From Lanius collurio (lineage: Eukaryota > Chordata > Aves > Passeriformes > Laniidae), in NCBI GenBank assembly GCA_020086605.1, contig JACBWW010000083.1:62001-126000 (forward strand): a DNA stretch of 64,000 bases, written 5' to 3'. The notes beneath the pieces were generated by a model. The model did not search any database. It was not told the origin of the DNA and worked only from the letters and a program-made list of their open reading frames with translations. The position numbers were made by a program, and so were the translations under genes. Each line of letters starts with the position of its first letter. Position 1 is the first letter of the stretch. Shown in pieces: positions 46,034 to 58,644 of the stretch.

Positions 46034-49000
46034 CTGTCCCCTCCTGTGCTGCTGTGCTTTCATGGCTCTGGAGGCAGCCTGCTGGAGAGAAACCAGAGGT
46101 TTGTACCAATCAGTGTCAGGAGTCCTTAAAAACAGCGAAATTGCTGATTAACTCAAGGTGATAGGAAATGTCTGGTGTGTACAGCAAAGTGCCTGGGTTA
46201 AAGGTCTCTGCTCTCCACTGAGGGACCTTCTGGAACCTGAAATGTCCTTTCACACTCATACTTAGCAGTGGTTTCCTGGTTTATGTTGTCATTGTCATCC
46301 AAGGGTCCCTTTTAGTTTCTCTGCTGCTCCTCAGAGCTTTTCCTTCGGATGGTGTTGGTGACAGAGACACAGAACAGACACGGCAGAGGACAGAGATAAA
46401 GAAAGAACATTGACATTACTGCAGCAGAGAGAAGAGGTCACCAACAGTGTCTCTTTAGAACACTCAGATTTGTATAGTTTATTGTTGAAAATGAAGTTCT
46501 GCTCTTTGAAGGGGATTTATTGTATCTAAATGGACAGATATGGATTTACTGTAGGCTTGAAAGGCTAAAATGAGTTTTGCTCCTGTGCATTCACATGTCT
46601 GGGTTTGTGTCTTATCTTGGTTGGTGACCTGCCTCATATCTGAGTGCCTGTTCTGTCAGCTCCCTCTGAGCCACTCACATTATTAATAGGCAACAACTAC
46701 TGAAAAGTTCAGCCATTATTTCTCTCCTTAAAACAGAGGCTTTGGAAGCAGCTTCATTTTCAACAACGGGGTGCACTTGAAGCAGAAATAAAAATGCCCA
46801 TTTCACTCTATAATTGAATTTAATCTCCAAATTTGGCACAGTAACTCCTGAGAGGTTAACTGAATTTTCAGTTCACCAGACAGAAGTCTTTAAAATGTTT
46901 ATTGGAGTTTTGCTCAGATTTTCTCATGTTTCATGGATTTTCTGAAATAGTTCAGCCCAATGTCAAGTTTTAAACATCTGCCAGGCATTTGAGAAATAGA
47001 AAACTTTTGAACATTCTGTAGTAGCAAGATAATTACATTTCTCTGCATTCATCATGATCCAGTGAGTTTAGAAGATCATTCACAGACACCCATTGAATGT
47101 TGTTTTCTGAAGTTTTTAGATGACATTTTGATGAAAAAATAATCCACAACTCTGCCTCTCTTTTTAAAACAAAAACATCACAGTTATTTTTTCTGTGCTC
47201 TCTCTTCATCTATGATCAGAGCAAACCACAGGGTCAAGGTAGTGCCTTGTGTGATAAGTTTGAAGAGAGAAAATAAAGTTCTGATGAGAAACATAAATGG
47301 TGGGAATATAAAATTGGAGATGGTGAACACTGAAGGTTATGAACTGGGGATGATGCAGATGTATTAACATAATTAGCAGATAACACTTTAGGCAGAGACA
47401 TTTCTATTTGCAATTCTTTAAAGGAATCATGATTATGGTGTTCTAAAGACAGAAATAACTTCATTGTTTGTATTTGGTCATTACTGTTTAACTCTTTCTG
47501 ACATGCCATTATTTTTGTCCCAGATATTAGAGTTGGCTAGAAACTTAACCTAAAAAATTCAGCATAACACACCTCCACCCAAACTGAAATTCTTACCTAT
47601 TTGTGTCATTTCAGGAGCGGGAATTGCCTGAAAAAAATACAAAATGAGAAAAAGGCAAAAAAATCCCCAAAGCTGTCCACGTGTGTGAGTGTTTAATCCT
47701 TCTGGAGGTGTTCAGCTGTGGCATTCTGTGGTCACTGAAAGGATGGTGCCTCTGCCCTCCTGTCCTGCTCCTCTGTCCCCTGGGGTAAGGAACCCACTGT
47801 CACTTAAATGTTGTGTGCATTTGCTGTGTGCTGCAGAAATGGCCAAATGCTGAAAGCAGGGGGACATGGGGCAATTTTATGGTGAGAGTTTGGGTTGAAA
47901 GGGGAATGTCTGCGTTCCCTGTTCTTCTGGTGGCCATTTGGAGCCCCTTTCGTGTTCTCCCTCACAAGCTCTGCACTGAGCTCCCAAATCTTCTGTCTGA
48001 AGCTCCTGGAGTAATTTCCAGTTGGGCTGGGAGGAAGAAATGTCATTCACAGCTTTGTCAGAAATATGTAGTGTATTAAAAATATGTAATGCCATAAAAA
48101 TGCTTAATTGAAATCAAGCCTGATATAAGCTTAGATTGCATCTGCCTGATAAGAGACTGTCTACAATTCTCTTATCATAGAAACTGTTGCATTTCACTGA
48201 GTTTTCCCTCTATTTTAGAAATGAAATGTTGAATTAATGAGCTTCTTCCTCCCCTCTGATTCCCAAAAGCAAAGAACAAAACAATATCCATGTTGGCAAG
48301 AATTTCCCACAGTACTAAAATACATTTGTGCTGTGCTGGCTTTTCTGTGTTTTTTGTGCTTCTCTTTTGTTTCTAACAAAACTGGTTGCTTACCCAAAAT
48401 CTTGTGATATCTTCTAGACTACAATCTATTTCCAGTGTCTTTAGGAAAGAAAAGCTCTGTCATTATGTTCCCAAAGGGATGTACTACTAAACCTGAAGTC
48501 TGGGGAATAAAATTGGAAGATTACTGTTTCTTGTCATATAACTCTGTTTTATGGTATTGAGTATGCTGGAATGGCTTAGTGGGGAGGAAAAACAACAGCA
48601 GTGAAGGGAAGGAGCTATTAATGTCCTATCAGAGCTTGATGGGGCTTGATATAATTAAAAAAACCAAACTTGTGATATCTCCAGCAATTGTAATTTCAAT
48701 TATTTGCTAGCTAAAGGCAACTTCACTGCTCCAAGTTAGGAAATCATGTAAATAGACTAATTAATATAATTTGCCTTTTGCTCCACTAAGTGAACAAAAC
48801 CAAATATTTCATTCTTTAAGAGAAAAAAAACCCCATGGTGTAAACTAAATATTATAAATATTCAGTCCATCCATAAAGCAAACATTCCATCTTAGAAGCC
48901 ACCCTCAGAATTTCTAAGGAATTCAGCAGGATTTAATGAAATGATGATGGTTTGCTTCAGCTTTACAACTGCGTGCCAATGAAAGGGAAGTGCTCCTTTT

Positions 49001-52000
49001 GTGCATTTGAGCTCTTTCACAAAACTCTCTGGCACACAGGGACAGTGGGGGGCCAGCAGGTAGAAAGGAGGTTTCATCATCTTCTATCTGCAGCCCTTTA
49101 ATATCAAGGGACTTCCACAAAACTTAAAATAAGTCTTTGAAATATTCCATGCTGTGGTGGTAGAAAGGTACAATAAATAATATTTCTCTTTTTCCTCGTG
49201 TGGAATGAAGAGATAAAGCTATTTATAAAACTGTAAAGACTTACAAATCATTCTAACAGGTTGTCACATGTTAATGTCAGAGAGAATTTAATCACCCAGA
49301 GTAAAAAAATATATCTTTTTTTCCTCCAATCCTGTCTTATTTTCATAACTCTCTATTGACAGGTTCTCTTGTGATGATAAATTAAAGGAATGCCTAAGAC
49401 CACAAAAATGGAAAATCAGAAAAAATACAGGGACTGACCCAGCCAGTTGTTTTTAAACCATGGGGCAGTTTTATTTCTTGTTCTTGTAGCATTTACAGGA
49501 TCTAATGAGGAGTCGTGCTCAGCACACCTGCTGAACAAGAACACAGAGGGAACAGATCTGGGAGGATGCAGATTTATATAACAAGTAGCAAGACTTTCTG
49601 TAGAAACTCTTTTGTGGGGTTGTTGATTCAGGAATAAACAACCTTGCTTAGGAGCAGAACAACTTTATTAATCAATTTATTAATGAAGACTTCCATGACA
49701 GCTGCTCACCCAAAAAGCTGTTCAGTGATGGGTTTAATTTGCCATCTAGGATTGGAGTGCCCTGAATTCTTTGGCTTTTAGCCACTTTCACTCCTGCTAA
49801 AAGGAGACACATCCATGGGCTTCCCAGGTAACCCCATAGTGAATTAGACTCTATCCTTGCAACACAGAGGAGTTTTAGAGAGCAGTGAAGACATGCATGA
49901 CTTTTAGATTTGTAATTTTATCATTTTCTCTCAGTAAATCCAGCAGTGGTCAGGTTCTTGAGGGGATTGGACATCCAGCATTGCTTGGTGGCCTTTGTCC
50001 TGCATTCAAACTGAAGTAAGGAAGGCTCATGCCAAGCTTGCCATGCTTTTGTTATTATAAGTATTAGGAAAATGAATCCTAAAAATCACCCTGCCCTCTC
50101 ATTCAAAATGATTTTCTGCTGTTGATTGAATTGATGGCTCCAGCTGTCTTTTTCACAGCACAGGAGCCCCACACAAACCTGAAATGTGAGATTTGACTCC
50201 CTCTGTGTCCCCTCACTCTGTGAAGCCCCCCTTTGGGTCAGGGCCAGGCTGCCTCTGCAGAACCCCTGTCCTGAGAGATGGAAAAGCGTGGGGTGCCCCC
50301 AGATCTGTGTGCCAGCCAAGGGCAGAGCTCTGTGCTGCCTCCCAGCCCGGGGATGAGGGAGCAGAGGCTGTAAAGTTCCCTTCATTCCTGGAGGTGGCCT
50401 GCTGCAATTGGAAATGGAGAGAATAAACCTCAGACAGGAAGGGAGCACAGCAGGTCTGAGCCCTTGTGTTTGTGCTGAGGACATTCATTTCTCCCTGGGA
50501 TTTTAGAATATGATTTTCATTTCCCTCTCCCTGCATTTCACAAGGTAGGGTTTATTTCCAAGCCTTTTTAAATGAGGTATTTTGCCTATTAGAAATACAG
50601 AGGTTGATTTGTGTTGCTGGGCTCCCTGATGGAAGGCTGGCTGTCTGATGGCATGGGTTTGGTGGCTGTGGTACAGTGCAGAGTGTTAGGGCCGTAATAG
50701 GAAATCAAAGAGTTCATTTCACAACCATCAAGTACATGCTGAGCTGCCTGACTGGTTTATGCTGCTTTATCTTTGAGGACATAAAACCTATTCTTACTTT
50801 ATGAAAACATACTTCGTGTTGGATAATCATTTCATTTACATATAAAGGTTACACTTAATAAAAATATATGAACCAAAATTGCAACAAAGATACAACATCA
50901 TAAACCACCTTTTTTAGAGTGTGCTGGTTTTTCCTCTTGAAAGGCTTCATTGCTTTTAAGACAGGAGATATTGCTTCAGAACTAAAGATTTAAAGCTTTT
51001 TTCTTCTGCCTGTAGTAAAAGTAATAAAGCTTTTTATTGTACAAAGACTGTAAATATATTTAGCAATAATTTCAACAGCTGGAAGTGTCTAGATGTCTGT
51101 AGTGGAAATACAAGGATCATATTTACCTAGACTTGGCCTTGAAATTTCTATACCCCTTTTCTTTCCACCCAAGCAGCACGGAGCAGTTATTGTCTGTTAT
51201 CTTGTAAACACTGCCAGACAATCTCATGGAGGAAATGACTCCTTGCAGTCAGAAATAAGATACTGCTGGAGCAAGGGTGTTGTGGGTATTTTCTGTTGTC
51301 ATTGCTTGTGACAACTGTTTCCTGCAGAGGCCTCGTCCCTGCAGCTGGCACCAACCCCAGAGCTCTGCCAGAGCTGCTCAGACACTGATGGCAGAGAGGG
51401 CAGCCCCTGGAACCTGCCCCATGAACCGGGATGTCCTCAGGTGATGGACACTCTTTTGGGCAGGAACCACAGAGAATGTGAGGAGAATGCTCTTTCTGTC
51501 ATTGATTTTGTTATTCTAAATGCATGAGGTGCTTTGGGTTTGGTAGAGCAGCAGATTTAGGGGACAGGGAAAGTTCATTGTCTTTGGAAATAGAGAAAAT
51601 TGAGAAGCAAACTTGCATCTGTTTTCATTCCTGCCAACACCTCGTTGCCTTTCTCAGTAAATAGCTCAGCACCGTCAGTGTTTCACCCCTAAATCAGGAT
51701 TAATATATTTCCATTATTTCAGTTTCATATTCTACTTCTGTTGACCCAAGAACACAAACATACTTTCAACTCCTAAACCTTATTATCCTCTGAGGAACGT
51801 GTACAGAGAGACCAAGGTACTCTGTGAGCAGTGGAGCAGTGTCTCTTTCAACTCCATCTATAAAGTAATTACAATTCTTCTCTCTTTGTATGATGGGAGG
51901 TATAACCAATTACTGCACAGTATAATCACAAAACAGAAACAAAATGCATGCACAGGCACTCATTCCTTGTGGGGAAAGCAGGAGTCAGTGTAAGTTTTGA

Positions 52001-55000
52001 TGAGTGCAGCTAGAATGTCTGTTGAAATCTCTCAGTGAGATGTATCTGAAGGATAAATACTTGCAGAGTTTCCAGGAAAAGAAGAATTAAAAAATTCCAG
52101 AATGATGGTTCGCTCTTCTGAAGTTGTTCATTTGAGGATTTTTCAGCCTAGGCCTTCCAATCATTCAGATTTCTCTGGACATAATCTTTTATCCCAGCAC
52201 GTAGAATGTGGGTGTTTCTTGTGATGTCCAAGCAGTGCAGAATTCCTGGTGAGCTTTGGAGAAGCCTGACAGAACTGAGTGCAGTGCCCACAGAGAGTCC
52301 CTGCACAGCCCTTTGTGGAGCTGCAGAAGGGGCTCTGTGCAGACCCCAGCCCAGGGACCCTGGGAGGGCACCGGGGGAGCAGCTCCCAGTGCCAGAGCTG
52401 CACCTTGGCAGTGCCACGTGGGAAGCCTGGGTTGGACCCTGTGGAAGGGAAATGTGCTGGTGGGGCACAGATTTGGGCCATTCCTGGGTGTGAGGAATGG
52501 GGTGACCTGCTGGAAAACGTTTGTTTATTCTCCCATAGAGTGATTTTGATGACCTCCTGCTGGAGGTTTCTCTCCTCCTGAGCCGACCTCTGCTCTGCCT
52601 TTTGTACCCTGAGATTGCAGAGACCAGACTGAAACAAACTCTGATGAACAGAACAAACATTTCACTCAAGGAATTTAAAATTTTGACTTGTAGTACTTCA
52701 CAGTTCCAAACAGCATGAAAAAAAAAATGATATTTTTATGTCTCAAAAGGTTTTGAGACAATACTGAAACATCCAAGTTTTGACAGCATCTTGCCAGCTA
52801 CTTGCATTTGAAACATGAGCAAAGTCTGTAGAGAATACAGGAAGAGTGATGGCAGTAAGAAGGAAATGGAGTGTATATTGTTAAAAACCAGACCTATGCA
52901 AACATGCAAGAGTAATGAAATCAAATCAAGACAAGAGTTATTGTACTGACTCTAAGGTTAAGACAGTAAAGTTTCCTCACAAGGCTGGAGGGGGAGACTC
53001 CTTTCTGATGGATGAGGAGACCACCAAAGTGAAGAAAAAAATCTGTAAAATAACCCATCTCTCATTCTTTAGCAACAGCTGTTTTAAAAATTATTATTGA
53101 ACCAGATTTGAGCAACATCTCTTGATATCAGTGCTAATATTTTTTGTAATAGGAGCAAAAACTGTATACCAAGTATTTCTAAATTAAGACATTCAGAGGT
53201 CCACCTCAGTAGAAAGTAGAAGAGCATTTAAAAAGTAGACATCAGTAGTGATTAAAATGTCAATTAACACAGTGTAAACAAGCATGAACTTGGGTATTTC
53301 TGTGAAATTAAACCAAACTGTCTCAGCAGCAGATCAAGTCACTTTATTTACTGCTGAAAGGTAACTGCTCCATGGCTACTACATCTGCAGGTGATCTATT
53401 ATACAAGTATCAGATATAGACAATTACATTATCAATTGCATTATCAATTTAGATCTTAAATCTGTGATAGGATTTACAGAATTTGATTTTAGGAAACATA
53501 TACTTGACAAGACCATTTTTCTGGTATCCTTTGGGAATGGCAACCGAATTTTAGTTTTGTAAAACACAATCACACGTTCAGCTGATAGAAATTGAGGGTG
53601 ATATTAATGCAATTAGATCTGGTCTATCAAGATTTTATGCTTCTGAGCCTAAAATGCATCAGTAAGTCTGATGTCCACCTGGCTTGTCTTAAAATAATTC
53701 AATGTATTACACAATACCAGGTTTAGGTCTCCAATTTGGGTAATAAAAAGCATAAAGACACTATCCCCTCCAAAAACAGGCCTCTATTGATGAAATATTG
53801 ATGAAAAATGACAAAATATCAAGAGGAGCTGAGAGCATCTGTCCAGGAAGGTTTGTTTTGTGAGCAGAGAGCTGTGCAGGGGCTGCAGCAGCCCCAAGGG
53901 CTGCAGCTGCTGCAGGGAATAAAGGGCTAAAGTGGGACATGAGCAGGCAGGGCCACCTCAGCACCCTCCTGTGTGCTGGGCAAGGAGGGAAGCAGCTGTA
54001 AAACAGCCCCTGCAGGAAGGTCCTGCTCCCCCCAGAAGGAGTTTGGGGTCCTGGGGCCTTATAAATACATGTGGGTGCTCAGGGGCAGACTGTTAAAGTT
54101 GCATAACTTTGTACTTCCTTTAAGGCTTTTAATCCACCCCTCATAAAAGCAAATGAAAGTTAAAAAGTATTGCAGTTGAAGAGGAATTAACACTGAATAA
54201 GGCTGATTGTTGAATCTGAATGGGCTGCCTGAGAAGGACCTAAAATACACTTTTTTGTTTGTTTCCCTATCCAGGAATGAGCCTTTCTGTGGGTGTTTCC
54301 TGCAGAGGATTTTGCTCTCTCCTGCACCTTCCTGCCTCAGCCCAATCCTCCAGCTCACAGAATGGGGACAGTTAGAAGGGAAGAAATCTTTATGGTTTGC
54401 AAGGAATTGGATCAATCAGTTTTGACTTGGAGACTTTCATTGCTGTTTATTTGATAGTTAGATGCATCAGCATCTCAGAAGTTAATGATCTGCCTGAAAT
54501 AATGGGGATTTTAGAAGGCTGAATGCTACTAAATTAATAAATATAATAAATATTAACTATTTCACTGCAACTATGTGCTCTCTCTGAAATTAAAGATGAG
54601 AATGATGCTGGATTTTCAGTTCAGAAGTAATGGTTTTATATATTCCTAAGATAAATTTTTTATTTATGATATTGCTATTCAGAACAGAGCTGTGCATTAT
54701 ATTCATAATGCCCATCTGGGCTGTGCTTTTATGTTAATTAAGAGACATTAATTGTGCTTCTTAATGTGGAAATGGTCTCTGTCTTCAGGTTTGGGTTCAT
54801 TTAACAAGTTTAGAACAGTCTGATAAATGTGGAGAAAATGTTTTAATATTTGCTCCTTATGTTTATGGTGAAACAGGGAAAGTTTACCATCTCCCCAGGT
54901 AATTAGCTTTCAATACAGGAAATATTTGGGGATGATACAGGATCTACTGAACAAAATGGAAAGTATGATGAGAGATGAAATGAATTATAGACAAGTGAAG

Positions 55001-55429
55001 GAAATGGGGAAAGTTTTAGGAGAAATTGTTTTATATAGAATAGTTATTATAACACTTAGTCATTAAAACAGCAGTAATAAAATTATATTTATAGCTGAAT
55101 AAGGAGTCTCGGTGTGATTAAGATATGGAAGTAGCTAATTGGACCGCTGAAATATTAGGATATTGAAGTGATGAAAAGTATACAAATGAAAATAAAAGTG
55201 CATAAAAATTAATGAGGAGACTGAAATAGGAAATGGAATAAAGAGAAATAACAAATGAAGCGATGTCTAATGGATAAACACACAGCTGGCAGCCAAGGAG
55301 ACACCCAGGACATTGCCAAGTGGAGGGACAGCCGTGGCCTCCGAGCTGCAGAACCTCTGCTGGAGTTCAGCCTTGGGCTCTCGGGGTGGGCAGGGTCTCT
55401 CCCTGCTCTGATTCCCCATTCCAGAGGCT
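46034..55429. other. non-coding, nothing firmly recognised
   Basis: About 9.4 kb. GC-richer, stop-poor patches at 50200-50400, 52240-52480 and 53860-54050 give overlapping frames (up to 173 codons on the minus strand at 52148-52669) without family motifs. A TATATAA at 49573-49580 followed by AATAAA at about 49633 looks superficially LTR-like, but I found no LTR edges. A small GGGGCTG/CAGCCCC hairpin lies at 53879-53895. The rest is AT-rich unique sequence. Confidence 0.5.
48147..48177. repeat. perfect 10-bp hairpin, 11-nt loop
   Basis: TGATAAGAGA at 48147-48156 pairs exactly with TCTCTTATCA at 48168-48177. Each arm contains a GATA core in opposite orientation. It is small enough to be chance in 64 kb. 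Confidence 0.7.
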
Positions 55430-55736
55430 CAGGGGACCCAGTGCTGCCCATCCAGCCTGGGCACTGCCAGGGGTGACTCCCCAGCTCCTCTGGGCAGCCT
55501 GTCCCGGTGCCTCCCAGCCTCCACAGCCAAGATTTGCTTCCTAAAGTCTTGTGTGACCCTGCCCCTTGTCTGAGGCCGTTCCCTGAGCCACCCCTGCTCC
55601 TGCACAAGTCCCTGCCCAGCCCTCCTGGAGCTCCTCTGGGGGCTGGAAGGGGCTCTGAGCTCTCCCTGGGGATGAACAACTCCACCCCCAGCCTGTCCTC
55701 ACAGCAGAGGTGCTCCAGCCCTCTGAGCATCTCTTC
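55430..55736 (-). mobile_element. CR1 LINE fragment, antisense
   Basis: The plus strand follows the reverse complement of CR1 ORF2: CATCCAGCCTGGGCACTGCC, CTCTGGGCAGCCTGTCCCGG, CCAAGATTTGCTTCCTAAAG, GTCCCTGCCCAGCCCTCCTG, then GCCTGTCCTCACAGCAGAGG and TGCTCCAGCCCTCTGAGCAT. The extreme 3' end with octamers is missing, so the copy is truncated at both sides or the 3' end has decayed. Large open frames here (up to 173 codons, minus strand) come from this element. Confidence 0.9.
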
Positions 55737-56889
55737 TCTTTCTCAGTGGCAAGGTAAGAAAACCAGAATACAGTATATTTATCTCAGAGTATAGTATATT
55801 TAAAGGTTTGTGAATAAGATTATTGTAAATTCTTTGACTTTCAAGATTCTTATAATAATTTTTCAAATGTGTTTTCCAAGTTTGGAAGATTTGGAAAGAT
55901 ACTAACCATTTGGAAAACATATAAAACATTTACTAGGAGAATTATGAGATTTGCTGCACTCTTCTATCTGTAGCTTTGCAGTGATAAATTCAATAGAATT
56001 GTTACTGCAATTATATATCAGGACACACAAAGTTTATGCTTGCACATAAATATGAGATGAACTCTCCTGCCAAGCACTTTAAGTAGCAGCTGATGCTTCA
56101 TTATATCCCTGATTTATACCAACAAGGTAAGATATTTACTGTTAACTAACTCTGTAAATAATTTTGGCCTCTGAGACACCTTGATGTGAAATATTGTCAG
56201 GAATGAAAAGCTAAACAAGGTATTTGGATTAAAAACAATCTTTTATTGCAAGCAAACAACTTTACCTTTATTAATCCACGTAAACTGAATTCTGTTTTAT
56301 ACAGAATTATCTGATTCTCTTCACTAAATGTAGCTAGAAAGGCTAAACCCCAAAACTACACTCTTAGTGCATGTTGTGCTAAACAGACACGGTTTCAGCA
56401 ATTTCCATTCCTTGCAGCAAAACATGGAATTTAGATTTAGGTGGCCACAGGGTCGATGTTTTAGATGATTTTTTCCCCCTGAGAACTATAGTTCTTATCA
56501 TGACCAGTGTGACATTGTCCAGAAGGAAGAAGTATCCTGCCTGTCAGAAAGCCAGATCACTGCTCTCACATGTGTGGTTGGAATCTGAGAGTGCAGAAAA
56601 GAGGATCCCAGCAGGTGCTGCTGCAGAGTCTGGGAAGTGCCGGTGCCAAAGAGCCTGGCGGTGGTGCCAGGGCTGGGACAGCACCGGGAGCCCTTCTGGG
56701 CACCCTCACTGGGGCTCTGCTGGGCTTCAGCTGCTCCCAGGGCTGGGTCGGTGTGAGTGGCACTGACATCTGAGTATTCACTGGTGGCATAAACAAAGTC
56801 AGCAACTGAGCACGACTCTGAGGGAGTGAAACAACCCACGGGACCAGAAGTGCCTTGGTCCTCTCTCTGTGATGGAGTCCTGCAGCACG
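55737..56889. other. non-coding, nothing recognised
   Basis: AT-rich up to about 56550, then a GC-rich patch with overlapping frames on both strands leading into the minisatellite. Confidence 0.55.
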
Positions 56890-57056
56890 GGAAGGGCCAG
56901 CCAAGGTCACCCAGGGCAGCTCTCCTGGAAGGGCCAGCCAAGGTCACTCAGGGCAGCTCTCCTGGAAGGGCCAGCCAAGGTCACTCAGGGCAGCTCTCCT
57001 GGAAGGGCCAGCCAAGGTCATCCAGGGCAGCTCTCCTGGAAGGGCCAGCCAAGGTC
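56890..57056 (+). repeat. 37-bp minisatellite, at least 4.5 copies, running into a gap
   Basis: Units start at 56890, 56927, 56964, 57001 and 57038. The period is exactly 37 bp with no indels. The unit contains GGAAGGGCCAGCCAAGGTCA followed by a CAGGGCAGCTCTCCT part. Variation is limited to the bases after GGTCA (CCC, CTC, CTC, TCC). The fifth unit is cut by the gap at its 19th base. Each of the four full units has CCAAGGTCA. The repeat-derived open frames on both strands are artefacts. Confidence 0.97.
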
Positions 57057-57332
57057 NNNNNNNNNNNNNNNNNNNNNNNNNNNNNNNNNNNNNNNNNNNN
57101 NNNNNNNNNNNNNNNNNNNNNNNNNNNNNNNNNNNNNNNNNNNNNNNNNNNNNNNNNNNNNNNNNNNNNNNNNNNNNNNNNNNNNNNNNNNNNNNNNNNN
57201 NNNNNNNNNNNNNNNNNNNNNNNNNNNNNNNNNNNNNNNNNNNNNNNNNNNNNNNNNNNNNNNNNNNNNNNNNNNNNNNNNNNNNNNNNNNNNNNNNNNN
57301 NNNNNNNNNNNNNNNNNNNNNNNNNNNNNNNN
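57057..57332. other. assembly gap, 276 N
   Basis: A run of 276 undetermined bases starting inside the fifth copy of the 37-bp repeat. The right flank is unique AT-rich sequence, so the array very likely ends within the gap and its true copy number is unknown. Confidence 0.99.
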
Positions 57333-57787
57333 TTAATTTTGTTTGGAGGTGCATTGAAATTATGGACTTTTGAAAGCAAACCCAAAATATGGTGAATGAG
57401 GTCAAAATGGAGTAGGAAAACTGACTTTTTGGAATAAATGTTGTTGTCCTTGATTATTTTTTTTAACTGATTGCTCTCATTTTCCCCTGGAGCTGAAAGG
57501 GTCTGTTCTTTCCTTCATAATGTAACTCTGTCACAGATATGCAGCAAAGCAAAATGATAACTGATGTATATGATCTGATTCCTTGTGCAGAATATTCTCC
57601 ACACTAAACACAATGCACAAAAATAACACTAATTGAGAGATAGATCTTAAAATTAAATGAGTTCTTTTCTTAATTCTTAACAATTACTGAGTATTTCTGT
57701 GAGCCAGATACCATTCCTTGCTTTCCACAGTAAGTTTTGTAATTAACAATGGAAAAAAGTAGCTTCAGGCAAGATCTTTGTACGTAT

Positions 57788-57810
57788 TTATATATATTAT
57801 ATATATATAA
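57788..57810. repeat. (TA)n microsatellite, interrupted
   Basis: TATATATA runs with one interruption, followed by GTATGTATG. Confidence 0.85.
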
Positions 57811-58630
57811 GTATGTATGAGACAGTGTCTCACTTACTGCAAAGGAATTTCTCAGAGTTGCATATTTTTGCTTTGGCAGGACCTTTATTGCCTTTTATAA
57901 AGTTTTTAATATCTTGAGCACAGCAGTAACTTTTCTCAGTTGTTTGTGAGCTCATCTCATTTACACTTTACTTGTTCAGTGAACGCAGCACTGCTGGAGA
58001 AAATAAAGTGGACATTTCCGAATGGGAATGTGTGTGAAGTTGTATCATCTGGTCTTTTGAAGATAATAAAAATTAAAATAACTAAATGCAAAAGAACAAA
58101 ATTAATGATAGCTGATCTTATGTAGTGGAATGTTGCTCTCCTACAAACTATCAATAGAGACAAAAGTTACAAATTGTGTGGGAAAGCAAAGGCAGACTTT
58201 GAGGTGTACAAGAGGCAGCTCCCTGGTCATTAAAGAGGCTGAAGAAGCGTGCAGGAGAACATCCCACGTTTCCAGAGATGCAAGAATGCATCTGAAAGGC
58301 CTCCAGTTCCAGCAGACAAACAGCTCTGGATGGAGGCTCCAGCTGAGAACAAATTAACCCTGGGCCTGGAATGGGGCTCGTGCCTTTGGTTATTCTGGTA
58401 CTGAGCTTTAAACATCAATGGCTGTGCTTCAGCCAAAAGGTGGGGCTGGGACTGTTGGGACACCTCCTGTGGGCTCCATCACGGGGCAGCCTTTGGGTGC
58501 TGGGCAGTGTCTGATGGGAGGAGGTGCCCAAACTGTGAGCAGCAAATGTGGCACGTAGGGACAAAGCCAGGGGCTCTGGCTCCAGATGGCAGAACCAATC
58601 TTTCACTGGAATTTAGAGTAATTTTATCTC

Positions 58631-58644
58631 TTTTTTTTTTTTTT
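58631..58644. repeat. poly(T) tract, 14 T
   Basis: An uninterrupted T homopolymer without a recognised element beside it. Confidence 0.85.

Noticed and set aside
49570..49640. TATATAA followed by AATAAA, resembling an LTR core
   Set aside because: No TG/CA edges, inverted ends or target duplication could be found around it.
52148..52669. 173-codon minus-strand frame rich in Arg, Ser and Gly
   Set aside because: Overlapping frames of similar length exist in other phases on both strands, which points to base composition rather than coding.
55209..55730. 173-codon minus-strand frame
   Set aside because: Much of it is CR1 sequence and its GC-rich flank; no cellular protein family was recognised.
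56826..57405. Open frames of up to 189 codons, including repeated GRASQGH-type peptides
   Set aside because: Products of the 37-bp repeat and the gap.
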